A stretch of 64,000 nt of DNA from Streptomyces rubiginosohelvolus. GTDB lineage: Bacteria > Actinomycetota > Actinomycetes > Streptomycetales > Streptomycetaceae. The notes below the pieces were generated by a model. That model searched no databases. It worked only from the letters and a program-made list of their open reading frames with translations, and had not been told where the DNA came from. This document shows positions 8,099-16,472 of this stretch, in pieces (within the stretch, counting starts at the first letter, position 1; every line of letters starts with the position of its first letter). The position numbers were made by a program, and so were the translations under genes. The stretch lies in the NCBI RefSeq assembly GCF_014649875.1, contig NZ_BMTW01000004.1:310001-374000 (forward strand), read 5' to 3'.

Positions 8099-9562
8099 AT
8101 GGACCGGGAAGCCGAGGCGCGACTGCGCGCCGCACCGCACGCGACGCCGGACGAACGCGCGGCGCTGGGCAGGGCCGCCCGCCGGAAGGCTCCGCGGTCG
8201 AGCCACGCGGAGTTCTCCCCGTCGACGCACCGCCCCGACCCGCTGACCGTCCTCGAAGCGCAGTCGGCGGAGCGGGTTCCCGAGCTGGTCCCGATCCGCT
8301 ACGCCCGGATGACCGAGTCACCGTTTCGCTTCTACCGGGGCGCGGCCGCGCTGATGGCCGCCGACCTGGCCGGGACCCCGGTCTCCGGGATCCGGGCGCA
8401 GTTGTGCGGGGACGCCCATCTGCTGAACTTCCGGCTGCTGGCCTCCCCCGAGCGGAATCTGCTCTTCGACATCAACGACTTCGACGAGACGCTGCCGGGG
8501 CCCTGGGAGTGGGACATCAAGCGGCTCGCGGCGAGCCTCGTCATCGCGGGGCGGGCGAACGGCTTCACGCACCGGGAGCGGGCCGGGATCGTGCGGGCCT
8601 CGGTCCGCTCGTACCGGGAGGCGATGGCCCGGTTCGCGGGCATGCGCAATCTGGACGTCTGGTACGCGCGGACGGACGCCGAGCGGCTGCGCACGGTGGC
8701 CGCTGAGCAGTTGGGCGGGCGGGGGCGCAGGAATGTCGACCGGGCGTTGGGGAAGGCCCGGTCCCGGGACAGTCTGCAGGCGTTCGGGAAGCTCGCCGAG
8801 GTGGTCGACGGTCGGCTGCGGATCGCGGCGGACCCGCCGATGGTCGTCCCGCTGACCGATCTGACGCCGGGGGTGGACCGGGACGCGGTGTTCCGGCAGT
8901 TCGGCTCCATGCTGGCGGGGTACGCGCGCAGCCTGCCGCCCGACCGGCGCAGCCTCCTGGAGGACTTCACGCTGGTGGACGTGGCCCGGAAGGTCGTCGG
9001 TGTGGGCAGTGTCGGCACCCGGTGCTGGATCGTCCTGCTGCTCGGCCGGGACGGCGGGGATCCGCTGCTGCTCCAGGCCAAGGAGGCCGGCCCGTCGGTG
9101 CTGGCCGAGTTCGCCGGGGCGAGCCGGTACGCGAACCAGGGGGAACGGGTGGTCGCCGGGCAGCGGCTGATGCAGGCGGCCGGTGACATCTTCCTCGGCT
9201 GGGAGCGGGCCGACGGCCTCGACGGCCGGAGCCGGGACTTCTACGTGCGCCAGTTGCGCGACTGGAAGGGCATCGCCGAACCGGAGGCGATGGTGCCGAA
9301 GGGGATGCGGGTGTTCGGCGAGGTGTGCGGGGCCACGCTGGCCCGCGCCCATGCCCGGTCCGGGGACCGGATCGCCATCGCCGGCTATCTGGGCGGCAAG
9401 GATGTCTTCGACCGGGCGATCGCCACGTTCGCGGAGTCGTACGCGGACCGCAACGAGCTGGACCACCGGGCACTGGTGGACGCGGTGGCCGCGGGGCGGC
9501 TGCCCGCGGCCGGCGCGGACGACACCTCCGGCGCGGACGGTCCGGCGGGGCCGGGCGGCTGA
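8099..9562 (+). CDS. DUF2252 family protein (kinase-like fold)
   Basis: A 487-residue soluble protein. The central CGDAHLLNF and FDINDFDET segments resemble the catalytic and metal-binding loops (HxDxxxxN and DFD) of aminoglycoside-phosphotransferase-like kinases, which is the basis of the DUF2252 fold assignment; FRFYRGAA and EWDIKRLAAS are further family markers. No substrate is established. The ATG at 8099 has GGAAGGAG seven bases upstream and lies 22 bases after the DUF389 stop, so cotranscription is likely. Confidence 0.85.
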   Translation: MDREAEARLRAAPHATPDERAALGRAARRKAPRSSHAEFSPSTHRPDPLTVLEAQSAERVPELVPIRYARMTESPFRFYRGAAALMAADLAGTPVSGIRAQLCGDAHLLNFRLLASPERNLLFDINDFDETLPGPWEWDIKRLAASLVIAGRANGFTHRERAGIVRASVRSYREAMARFAGMRNLDVWYARTDAERLRTVAAEQLGGRGRRNVDRALGKARSRDSLQAFGKLAEVVDGRLRIAADPPMVVPLTDLTPGVDRDAVFRQFGSMLAGYARSLPPDRRSLLEDFTLVDVARKVVGVGSVGTRCWIVLLLGRDGGDPLLLQAKEAGPSVLAEFAGASRYANQGERVVAGQRLMQAAGDIFLGWERADGLDGRSRDFYVRQLRDWKGIAEPEAMVPKGMRVFGEVCGATLARAHARSGDRIAIAGYLGGKDVFDRAIATFAESYADRNELDHRALVDAVAAGRLPAAGADDTSGADGPAGPGG

Positions 9563-9639
9563 CCTTCCGCGCCGGAGGGGGTGTTCCCGGTGGCGGCGGG
9601 CGGCCCGGCCGGCCGCCGCGTGGTATCCCGGCGTGAAGC

Positions 9640-9730
9640 CGTGGGGGACGCCCTCTTCCGATGTCCGACGGCCGGGTGGGGTGTGCCCCTGCCCGACGGC
9701 CAGGGGGACGCCCCTTTCCCGACCGTCGTC
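9640..9730. repeat. Degenerate short repeats upstream of the ClC gene
   Basis: In the 187-base gap before the ClC-type gene, CGACGGCC occurs at 9666-9673 and 9694-9701 (28-base period), and GGGGGACGCCC occurs near 9645 and 9704. The copies are imperfect and interleaved. They may be a decayed tandem duplication or a regulatory region; nothing more can be read from them. Confidence 0.4.
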
Positions 9731-9749
9731 ACGCCGAGGAGCCGCGCCC

Positions 9750-11093
9750 ATGCCGACCACGCCTCCGGCCGCCCCCATCACCGCACCGGAGGACCCATAC
9801 GCGGCGGTCCGTACGCGGAAGTACGCGGGGCTGCTGCTGATGGCGGCCGTCCTCGGGGTGCCGGTCTCGGCGATCGCGTTCGGCTTCCTGGCGCTGGTCT
9901 CGGAGCTCCAGTCGCTGACGTACACGGAGCTGCCGAAGGCGCTGGGGTTCGAGGCGACCCCGTCGTGGTGGCCCGTTCCGCTGCTCGGCGTCGCCGGGCT
10001 CCTGGTCGGGCTCGTCGTGCGCCGGCTGCCGGGCGGGGGCGGGCACCGGCCGGCGGAGGGACTGGTGTCCACCGGCGCACCGCCCGCGGCGGATCTGCCC
10101 GGGATCGTGCTCGCGGCGCTCGTCTCGCTGGGCGTGGGCGCGGTGCTGGGGCCGGAGGCGCCCCTGATCGCGCTGGGCGGCGGGCTGGCCGTCTGGGCGG
10201 CGGGCCGCGTCAAGCGGGACCTGCCCCCGGATGCGCGGTCCCTGGTCGGGGCGTCGGGGAGCTTCGCCGCGGTGAGCGCCCTGCTGGGGTCGCCGCTGCT
10301 GGGCGCGTTCCTGCTGATGGAGGTGGCGGGTCTGGCCGGGCCGATGCTGGGCGTGGTCCTGGTGCCCGGGCTGCTCTCGGCGGGCGTCGGCGCGCTGATC
10401 TTCACCGGGCTGGGGTCCTGGACGGGGCTCGGGACGTACTCCCTGACGCTGGGCGAGGTACCGCCGGCGGCCACCCCCGATGCCGCCGGGTTCGGGTGGG
10501 CGCTGCTCCTGGGGGTCGCGGCGGCCTTCGCGGGTGCGGGCATCCGCCGGCTCTCGCTGGCCCTCCAGGAACGCGTGGAGCGGCGGACGGTGGTGGCCAC
10601 GGCGGTCATGGGCCTCGTCGTCGGCGCGCTGGCGCTGGTGTACGCCGAGACGTCGGGCAAGGAGGGTTCCGAGGTGCTGTACTCGGGCGAGCACGAGCTG
10701 GGCCACCTCCTCTCCACGAGCGCGGAGTACTCGGTCGGGGCGCTCGTGCTGCTCATCGTCTGCAAGTCGCTCGCCTACTGCGCCTCGTTGAGCTGCTTCC
10801 GGGGCGGCCCGGTCTTTCCCGCGATGTTCGTGGGCGCGGTGGGCGGTGTCGCGCTGTCCCATCTGCCGGGGCTGCCTCTCACGGCGGGGTTCGCGATGGG
10901 CGTCGGGGCCATGTGCGTGGCGATGCTGCGGCTGCCGATGACCTCGGTGCTCCTGGCGACGCTTCTGCTGGGCAGGGAGGGGCTCACTGTGATGCCGCTG
11001 GTGATCGTGGCAGTGGTGGTGGCGTACGTGGTCACCCTCCGGCTGACGCCCGCGCCGGCGGATCGGGGCGGGGCACGGCCGGAGGCCGGGTGA
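9750..11093 (+). CDS. ClC-family chloride channel/transporter
   Basis: The 447-residue membrane protein has about ten to twelve hydrophobic segments and the ClC signature loops: GPEAPLIALGGG near residue 133 (the GKEGP position) and CFRGGPVFPAMFVG near residue 350 (the GxFxP position). It is shorter than E. coli ClcA, and the first GSGIP loop is not recognisable (the aligned region reads EGLVSTGAP), so the anion-binding site differs from classical members. Transport of Cl- or another small anion, possibly fluoride, is inferred from the family. ATG 9750 has GAGGAG eight bases upstream; the frame is open further upstream over the DUF2252 gene but without a start site. Confidence 0.85.
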   Translation: MPTTPPAAPITAPEDPYAAVRTRKYAGLLLMAAVLGVPVSAIAFGFLALVSELQSLTYTELPKALGFEATPSWWPVPLLGVAGLLVGLVVRRLPGGGGHRPAEGLVSTGAPPAADLPGIVLAALVSLGVGAVLGPEAPLIALGGGLAVWAAGRVKRDLPPDARSLVGASGSFAAVSALLGSPLLGAFLLMEVAGLAGPMLGVVLVPGLLSAGVGALIFTGLGSWTGLGTYSLTLGEVPPAATPDAAGFGWALLLGVAAAFAGAGIRRLSLALQERVERRTVVATAVMGLVVGALALVYAETSGKEGSEVLYSGEHELGHLLSTSAEYSVGALVLLIVCKSLAYCASLSCFRGGPVFPAMFVGAVGGVALSHLPGLPLTAGFAMGVGAMCVAMLRLPMTSVLLATLLLGREGLTVMPLVIVAVVVAYVVTLRLTPAPADRGGARPEAG

Positions 11094-11291
11094 AATCTCC
11101 CGTACCGGTGTCATCCGTACCCGGTGGCGGGCAGCGCATCCGGGTAGGGGGTGGACGGCACCGGTGGAGGTGACGGTCGCCGGGGGCGCACTCCGTGCAC
11201 CCTGGAGACAGCCTCCGCCCGGGGCGCGCGGCCCGCTCCCGGCTGCGCCGCCGCGCCCCTTCGACCGTTCCGCCGTGAAAGGACCCCGCGC

Positions 11292-11816
11292 ATGACCGAG
11301 ATCGTCCATGTGTCCGCCCCCGAGCTGGTCACGTACGCCGACGACCTGGCCGGCCTGCTGGTCGAGACCGTCGATGAGGGGTCCTCGGTGGGCTTCCTGG
11401 CCCCGTTGGACCGAGAGGCGGCCGCCATCTGGTGGCGGGAGCGGGCCGCCGCGGTGGAGGCCGGGAGCATCGGCATCTGGATCGCCCGCGAGGGCGGCCG
11501 GGTCTCCGGGACGATCGCCCTGGTCCGCGCCCCGCTGCCGAACGCCCGCCACCGGGCGGAGGTCGCCAAACTGATGGTCCGTCCCTCCGCGCGCGGCCAG
11601 GGGCTCGGCAGGGCGCTGCTCGCGGCGGTGGAGGCGTACGCGGCGACCGAGGGCATCACGCTGCTGATCCTGGACACCGAGACCGGCAGCCTGGCCGAGC
11701 AGGTCTACTGCGGGGCGGGGTGGACGAAGGTCGGGAGCGTGCCGGGATACGCGGCGAATCCCGCGGGCAGCCTCAAGCCGACGACCTTCTACTACAAGGA
11801 GCTCGCCGCTCCGTGA
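11292..11816 (+). CDS. GNAT family N-acetyltransferase
   Basis: A 174-residue single-domain GNAT protein. The acetyl-CoA binding loop is RPSARGQGLGRALL (R/QxxGxG/A) near residue 97, preceded by the VAKLMV strand and followed by LLILDTETGS and a YKELAAP end. The substrate cannot be predicted; related proteins acetylate small amines or antibiotics. The ATG at 11292 follows GTGAAAGGA with about eight bases spacing; the 198 bases before it show no gene. Glutathione peroxidase follows 50 bases later on the same strand. Confidence 0.82.
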   Translation: MTEIVHVSAPELVTYADDLAGLLVETVDEGSSVGFLAPLDREAAAIWWRERAAAVEAGSIGIWIAREGGRVSGTIALVRAPLPNARHRAEVAKLMVRPSARGQGLGRALLAAVEAYAATEGITLLILDTETGSLAEQVYCGAGWTKVGSVPGYAANPAGSLKPTTFYYKELAAP

Positions 11817-11866
11817 GCGGCGGGCGGCACAATGAGCTGCACCACGCAAGGAACAGGGAGAGTTTC

Positions 11867-12355
11867 ATGACGCTGCACGACATTCCGCTGCGCACCCTCA
11901 CGGGCGAGCCGACCACGCTGGGCGCGTACAGCGGCCGGACCGTCCTGGTGGTGAACGTGGCCTCCAAGTGCGGGCTCACCCCGCAGTACGAGGGCCTGGA
12001 GCGGCTGCAGCAGAACTACGGGGACCGGGGTCTGACCGTGCTCGGCGTCCCGTGCAACCAGTTCGCCGGGCAGGAGCCGGGCAGCGCGGAGGAGATCCAG
12101 ACGTTCTGCTCGACGACGTACGGGGTCAGCTTCCCGCTGCTGGAGAAGGCCGACGTCAACGGCGACGGCCGGCACCCGCTGTACGCGGAGCTGACGCGGC
12201 TGGCGGACGCGGACGGGGAGGCCGGGGACGTCCAGTGGAACTTCGAGAAGTTCGTGATCTCGCCGGCCGGTGAGCCGGTGGCCCGGATCCGTCCGCGCTC
12301 GGAGCCGGAGTCCACGGAGGTCGTGGCGGCGATCGAGGCGCACCTGCCGGGCTGA
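11867..12355 (+). CDS. Glutathione peroxidase family (thioredoxin-type) peroxidase
   Basis: The 162-residue product carries the GPx tetrad: Cys35 in NVASKCGLT, Gln69 in CNQFAGQEPG, and Trp124-Asn125 in VQWNFEKF. The active residue is cysteine, not selenocysteine. Streptomyces lack glutathione, so thioredoxin or mycothiol-linked systems are the likely reductants; this is inference. A second Cys81 (TFCSTTYG) could be the resolving residue. The ATG at 11867 follows an AGGGAGAG site. It converges on the acyl-CoA dehydrogenase gene across a strong hairpin. Confidence 0.9.
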   Translation: MTLHDIPLRTLTGEPTTLGAYSGRTVLVVNVASKCGLTPQYEGLERLQQNYGDRGLTVLGVPCNQFAGQEPGSAEEIQTFCSTTYGVSFPLLEKADVNGDGRHPLYAELTRLADADGEAGDVQWNFEKFVISPAGEPVARIRPRSEPESTEVVAAIEAHLPG

Positions 12356-12363
12356 GCCGACGG

Positions 12364-12405
12364 GGAAGGGGCGGCCGGGGATCCATGTCCCCGGCCGCCC
12401 CTTCC
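12364..12405. terminator. Bidirectional hairpin terminator
   Basis: A perfect 18-bp stem (GGAAGGGGCGGCCGGGGA and its complement) with a 6-base loop sits 8 bases after the peroxidase stop and 17 bases after the acyl-CoA dehydrogenase stop on the other strand, so it can end both transcripts. Confidence 0.9.
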
Positions 12406-12422
12406 GTACGTCCGCCTCTCCG

Positions 12423-13649
12423 CTAGCGGATCGGCATGCCCGAGAGCGTGCGGGCGATCACCAGACGCTGGATCTCGCTGGTGCCCTCGAAGATGGTGTA
12501 GATGGCCGCGTCGCGGTGCATGCGCTCGACGGGGTACTCGCGGGTGAAGCCGTTGCCGCCGAGGATCTGGATCGCCTGCGCGGTGACGTCCCGGGCGGCC
12601 TCACTCGCGTACAGCTTCGACATGGAGCCCTCGGCCGAGGTGAACGGCTTGCCGGTGGTGGCCATCCAGGAGGCGCGCCAGACCAGCAGCCGGGCCGCGT
12701 CGATGCGGGTGCGCATGTCGGCGAGCTGGAAGGCGATGCCCTGGTTGTCGATGATCGGGCGGCCGAACTGGCTGCGGGTCTTCGCGTAGTCGAGGGCGAC
12801 CTCGTAGGCGGCGCGGGCGGTGCCGACGGCCATCGCGCCGACGGCCGGGCGGGAGGCCTCGAAGGTGGCCATCGCCGCGTTCTTGACCCGCTCGCCGCCC
12901 GCCTTGGCGCGCTCCCGGGCGCGGGCGAGGCGCTCGTCGAGCTTCTCCTTGCCACCGAGCAGGCAGTGGCCGGGGACGCGGACGTCCTCCAGGACCACCT
13001 CGGCGGTGTGGGAGGCGCGGATGCCGTGCTTCTTGAACTTCTGGCCCTGGGAGAGGCCGGGGGTGTCCGGCGGCACGATGAAGGAGGCGTGGCCCTTGGA
13101 GCCGATGTCGGGGTCGACGACGGCGACGACGACGTGGACGTTGGCTATGCCGCCGTTGGTCGCCCAGGTCTTGGTGCCGTTGAGGACCCACTCGTCCTTG
13201 GCCTCGTCGTAGACGGCCCGGGTGCGCATCGAGGCGACGTCGGAGCCGGCGTCGGGCTCGGAGGAGCAGAAGGCGGCGACCTTCACGTCGTCGGCGTCGC
13301 CGTACATCTGCGGGATCCAGGTGCCGATCTGCTCCTCGGTGCCGTTGGCGAGGACGCCGACGGCCGCCAGGCCCGTACCGACGATCGACAGGGCGATGCC
13401 CGCGTCGCCCCAGAAGAGCTCCTCCATAGCCATGGGGATGCCCAGACCCGTAGGGTCGAAGAACTGCTGGGCGTAGAAGTCCAGGGAGTAGATGCCGACC
13501 TTGGCCGCTTCCTGGATGACGGGCCAGGGCGTTTCCTCACGCTCGTCCCACTCGGCGGCGGCGGGGCGGATGACATCCGCCGCGAAGCCGTGGAGCCACT
13601 CCTTGACCTGCTTCTGGTCATCGTTGAGCTCAAGCGTGAACTCGGCCAT
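12423..13649 (-). CDS. Acyl-CoA dehydrogenase
   Basis: A 408-residue FAD flavoprotein of fatty-acid or branched-chain acyl-CoA oxidation. It shows the CSSEPDAGSD flavin/substrate signature, the NGTKTWATNGG loop, GRPIIDNQGIAFQLADM, the LGGNGFTREYPVER C-terminal signature, and the catalytic base in IFEGTSEIQR (Glu388). A helical insert EKLDERLARARERAKAGGERVKN is longer than in the short-chain enzymes. Substrate length cannot be read. The ATG at 13649 is preceded by a GAGGGG site. A TetR gene is divergent, with repeated GTTAC half-sites 35-63 bases upstream of this start, suggesting repression by that regulator. Confidence 0.92.
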   Translation of the reverse strand: MAEFTLELNDDQKQVKEWLHGFAADVIRPAAAEWDEREETPWPVIQEAAKVGIYSLDFYAQQFFDPTGLGIPMAMEELFWGDAGIALSIVGTGLAAVGVLANGTEEQIGTWIPQMYGDADDVKVAAFCSSEPDAGSDVASMRTRAVYDEAKDEWVLNGTKTWATNGGIANVHVVVAVVDPDIGSKGHASFIVPPDTPGLSQGQKFKKHGIRASHTAEVVLEDVRVPGHCLLGGKEKLDERLARARERAKAGGERVKNAAMATFEASRPAVGAMAVGTARAAYEVALDYAKTRSQFGRPIIDNQGIAFQLADMRTRIDAARLLVWRASWMATTGKPFTSAEGSMSKLYASEAARDVTAQAIQILGGNGFTREYPVERMHRDAAIYTIFEGTSEIQRLVIARTLSGMPIR

Positions 13650-13683
13650 GTTTCCCCTCCAGGCACTGCGGCGAAAACCATGC

Positions 13684-13712
13684 GTTACTCGCGGTAACCA
13701 CAGTCTGTTACC
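13684..13712. promoter_or_regulatory. Probable TetR operator (GTTAC/GTAAC half-sites)
   Basis: Three half-sites form two overlapping inverted repeats: GTTAC (13684-13688), GTAAC (13694-13698) and GTTAC (13707-13711), including GGTAAC-N8-GTTACC. The site is in the intergenic region between the acyl-CoA dehydrogenase and its divergent TetR, close to the dehydrogenase start, where binding would block transcription. Confidence 0.65.
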
Positions 13713-13834
13713 GGCAAGTAGGTACTGTCAACCGTCATGGAGCCGATCCGGCGCCCGCCCCGTGGAGTGTTACGTTGCGCGGGCGTGCAGGAGCGGTGCG
13801 ACGGCATCGCGTGGCCAGGGGTGGGAGAGACGAC

Positions 13835-14509
13835 ATGGAGACCGCACGAAGCTCCGAGCGACAGCGGACCGCGGCCGAGCGCCGCCGCCGCGAGTTGCTG
13901 GAAGCGGCGGACCGGGTGGTGCTCAGGGACGGACCGAAGGCCTCGATGAACGCCATCGCCGCCGAGGCCGGGATCACCAAGCCGATCCTCTACCGCCACT
14001 TCGGGGACAAGGGCGGCCTCTACCGCGCGCTGGCCAAGCGCCACACCGACGCGCTGCTCAGCGCGTTGCGCGCCGCGCTGGACGCGCCCGCCGAGCGGCG
14101 CGCCCGGGTGGAGGCCACGCTCGACACCTATCTCGCCGCGATCGAGGCCCGCCCGCAGGTCTACCGCTTCCTGATGCACCCCGCCGACGGCACGGCCGAC
14201 ACCGCCGACGCCACCCCCTCCGCCGAGCCGGGCTTCGACGTCGGCCGGCACTCCGCACCGCTGCTGCGCCGCCTCGGCGAGGAGCTGGGCCAGGTGATCG
14301 TCGAGCGGGTCGACCTGGGTCCTGACAGCGAGCAGATGGCCCGCATCTGGGGCCACGGGATCGTCGGCATGATGCACGCGGCGGGCGACTGGTGGCTCGC
14401 CGACCGGCCCTGCTCCCGCGAGCGCCTGGTCAGCAGCCTGGCCGATCTGCTGTGGGGGCGGCTGGCCGAGGCGGGCGACCGCGACGTCAAGGGCGGCCCG
14501 GGGTTCTGA
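13835..14509 (+). CDS. TetR family transcriptional regulator (beside acyl-CoA dehydrogenase)
   Basis: A 224-residue TetR protein. The N-terminal helix-turn-helix spans about 18-66 (RRELLEAADRVVLRDGPKAS...ITKPILYRHFGDKGGLYRAL), and the rest is the helical ligand domain with WGHGIVGMMHAAGDWWL near the C-terminus. The ATG at 13835 is chosen because GTGGGAGAGA is six bases upstream; the frame remains open to 13775. Its divergent position and the GTTAC repeats point to control of the acyl-CoA dehydrogenase and of itself, with an acyl-CoA as a plausible ligand (inference). Confidence 0.88.
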   Translation: METARSSERQRTAAERRRRELLEAADRVVLRDGPKASMNAIAAEAGITKPILYRHFGDKGGLYRALAKRHTDALLSALRAALDAPAERRARVEATLDTYLAAIEARPQVYRFLMHPADGTADTADATPSAEPGFDVGRHSAPLLRRLGEELGQVIVERVDLGPDSEQMARIWGHGIVGMMHAAGDWWLADRPCSRERLVSSLADLLWGRLAEAGDRDVKGGPGF

Positions 14510-14539
14510 GGTCCTGAGACACCGGCGCCCCGGGTGGGC

Positions 14540-15085
14540 TCAGCCCTGCCGCGCCCACGGCGCCCGGCGCGCCGCACGCAGCACCCGGGAGCGCCGCAGC
14601 TCGGTCAGCCGGTCGGGGTAGACGGTGCCCTCCAGGTGATCGCACTCGTGCTGGAGGCACCGGGCGAACCATCCCGTCCCGGCGATCCGGACCGGCTCGC
14701 CGGTCATCGTCAGCCCCTCGACGACCGCGTGGTCGAAGCGTTCCGTGCCCGCTTCCAGACCCGGAAGTGACAGACAGCCCTCCGGTCCGCGTACGGTGAG
14801 TCCGTCCGCCTCGACCAGTTCGGGATTGACCACGTGTCCCAGATGGCGGACATCGTCGTCGTCCGGGCAGTCGTAGACGAACACCTTGAGCGGGACGCCG
14901 ATCTGGTTGGCGGCGAGCCCGACACCCTGTGCGGCGTACATCGTGGCGAACATGTCCTCGACCAGCTTCGCGAGCGACGGACCGAAGTCGGTGACGTCCT
15001 CGCAGGGCCGGTGGAGCAACGGGTCGCCGAGCAGACTCATCTCACGGACGAGTCCGGAACTGCCGGGGATCGGGCGGTTTCGCAT
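14540..15085 (-). CDS. def: Peptide deformylase
   Basis: The 181-residue metalloenzyme removes the N-formyl group from nascent proteins. All three signature motifs are present: GVGLAANQIG at 54-63, EGCLS at 102-106 with metal ligand Cys104, and HECDH at 146-150 with two His ligands and the catalytic Glu. I use ATG 15085 (MRNRPIPGSSG); the frame extends upstream to an ATG at 15184, but that would add 33 residues overlapping the murT promoter region. Streptomyces usually carry several def copies, so this may be a paralogue. It converges on the TetR gene and is divergent from murT. Confidence 0.92.
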   Translation of the reverse strand: MRNRPIPGSSGLVREMSLLGDPLLHRPCEDVTDFGPSLAKLVEDMFATMYAAQGVGLAANQIGVPLKVFVYDCPDDDDVRHLGHVVNPELVEADGLTVRGPEGCLSLPGLEAGTERFDHAVVEGLTMTGEPVRIAGTGWFARCLQHECDHLEGTVYPDRLTELRRSRVLRAARRAPWARQG

Positions 15086-15199
15086 GGCGGCAAGCGTACG
15101 TTCCGCCGGGGCCGGGGAGTTCCCGTGGTGCCGCGGTGCGGTCGATGCGGCGGACATCGATAGGCTGGGCGCGGACCGATGCAAGGAGGATCTAGGACG

Positions 15200-16438
15200 A
15201 TGGCAGGCAACACGGAGCCGTTGTCGCCGCGGGCCAAACTGGCCGTGACGGCGGGCAAGGCCGCGGCGGCGGTGTCACGCGCCGCGGGGCGGGGCAGCGG
15301 ATCGGTGATCGGCGGCCGGGTGGCGCTCAAACTCGACCCCGACCTGCTGGGGCGGCTGGCGCAGCACCTGGACGTGATCCTCGTGTCGGCGACGAACGGC
15401 AAGACGACCACCACCCGGCTGATCGCCGAGGCGCTGCGGGCCGCCGGGCCCGTCGTATCGAACGCGCTCGGCGCGAACATGCCCGCGGGCATCACCTCGG
15501 CGCTGGCCGGCGGCTCGGACGCGAAGTTCGGCGTGATCGAGGTCGACGAGAAGTATCTGGCGGGGGTGGCCCGGGACACCACGCCCAAGGCCATCGCGCT
15601 GCTCAACCTCTCCCGCGACCAGCTGGACCGCGCGGCGGAGACCCGGATGATGGCCGAGCACTGGCGCGAGGGCCTGTCCGGCTCGAAGGCCGTGATCATC
15701 GCCAACGCGGACGACCCGCTGGTCGTCTGGGCGGCCTCCTCCTCGCCCAACGTGGTGTGGGTGGCGGCCGGTCAGGCGTGGAAGGACGACGCGTGGTCCT
15801 GCCCGTCCTGCGGCGGTGTGATGCAGCGCCCGGGCGACGACTGGTTCTGCGGGCAGTGCGGCTTCCGCCGCCCCGCCCCGAGCTGGGCGCTGAACGGCGA
15901 CTACGTCCTGGACCCGCACGGTTCGGCGTGGCCGATCCACCTCCAGCTGCCCGGCCGCGCGAACAAGGCGAACGCCACCAGCTCGGCGGCCGTCGCCGCC
16001 GTCTTCGGCGTACCGCCGCAGGTCGCGCTGGAGCGGATGTACCAGGTGCAGGCGGTCGCCGGACGCTACGACGTCGTCTCCTTCCAGAACCGTGAGCTGC
16101 GGCTCCTGCTGGCGAAGAACCCGGCCGGCTGGCTGGAGACGTTCTCGCTGATCGACCCGCCGCCGACGCCGGTGATCCTCTCGGTGAACGCCCGCGGAGC
16201 GGACGGCACGGACACCTCCTGGCTGTGGGACGTGGACTACACCCAGCTGGCCGGGCACCCGATCTTCGTGCTCGGCGACCGGAAGCTGGACCTCGCGGTC
16301 CGCCTCGAAGTGGCCGGTCTCGACTTCCGGGTCTGCGAGAACCTCGACGAGGCCGTGCAGTACGCCCCGCCCGGCCGCATCGAGGTCATCGCCAACTACA
16401 CCGCCTTCCAGGATCTGCGCCGTCGTGTCGGCAACTGA
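15200..16438 (+). CDS. murT: Lipid II isoglutaminyl synthase, MurT subunit
   Basis: The 412-residue Mur-ligase-like protein activates the D-Glu carboxylate of lipid II for amidation. Walker A is ATNGKTTTTR at 64-73; a four-Cys zinc ribbon is inserted at Cys201, Cys204, Cys217 and Cys220, a hallmark of MurT; and the C-terminal DUF1727 region ends with ANYTAFQDLRRRVG. ATG 15200 follows AAGGAGGA with nine bases spacing. gatD starts 34 bases after the stop; together they form the amidase complex that makes the D-iso-glutamine in peptidoglycan stems. Confidence 0.95.
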   Translation: MAGNTEPLSPRAKLAVTAGKAAAAVSRAAGRGSGSVIGGRVALKLDPDLLGRLAQHLDVILVSATNGKTTTTRLIAEALRAAGPVVSNALGANMPAGITSALAGGSDAKFGVIEVDEKYLAGVARDTTPKAIALLNLSRDQLDRAAETRMMAEHWREGLSGSKAVIIANADDPLVVWAASSSPNVVWVAAGQAWKDDAWSCPSCGGVMQRPGDDWFCGQCGFRRPAPSWALNGDYVLDPHGSAWPIHLQLPGRANKANATSSAAVAAVFGVPPQVALERMYQVQAVAGRYDVVSFQNRELRLLLAKNPAGWLETFSLIDPPPTPVILSVNARGADGTDTSWLWDVDYTQLAGHPIFVLGDRKLDLAVRLEVAGLDFRVCENLDEAVQYAPPGRIEVIANYTAFQDLRRRVGN

Positions 16439-16472
16439 CCCCGGCCCCGGCCATCTCCGGAGAGGACGAAGT

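Noticed and set aside
9183..9749. Upstream extension of the ClC gene frame
   Set aside because: It overlaps DUF2252 coding sequence and has no start site; the GAGGAG-preceded ATG at 9750 fits the membrane protein.
8318..10765. 815-residue minus-strand frame
   Set aside because: Shadow of the DUF2252 and ClC genes; crosses an intergenic gap and has no recognisable domain.
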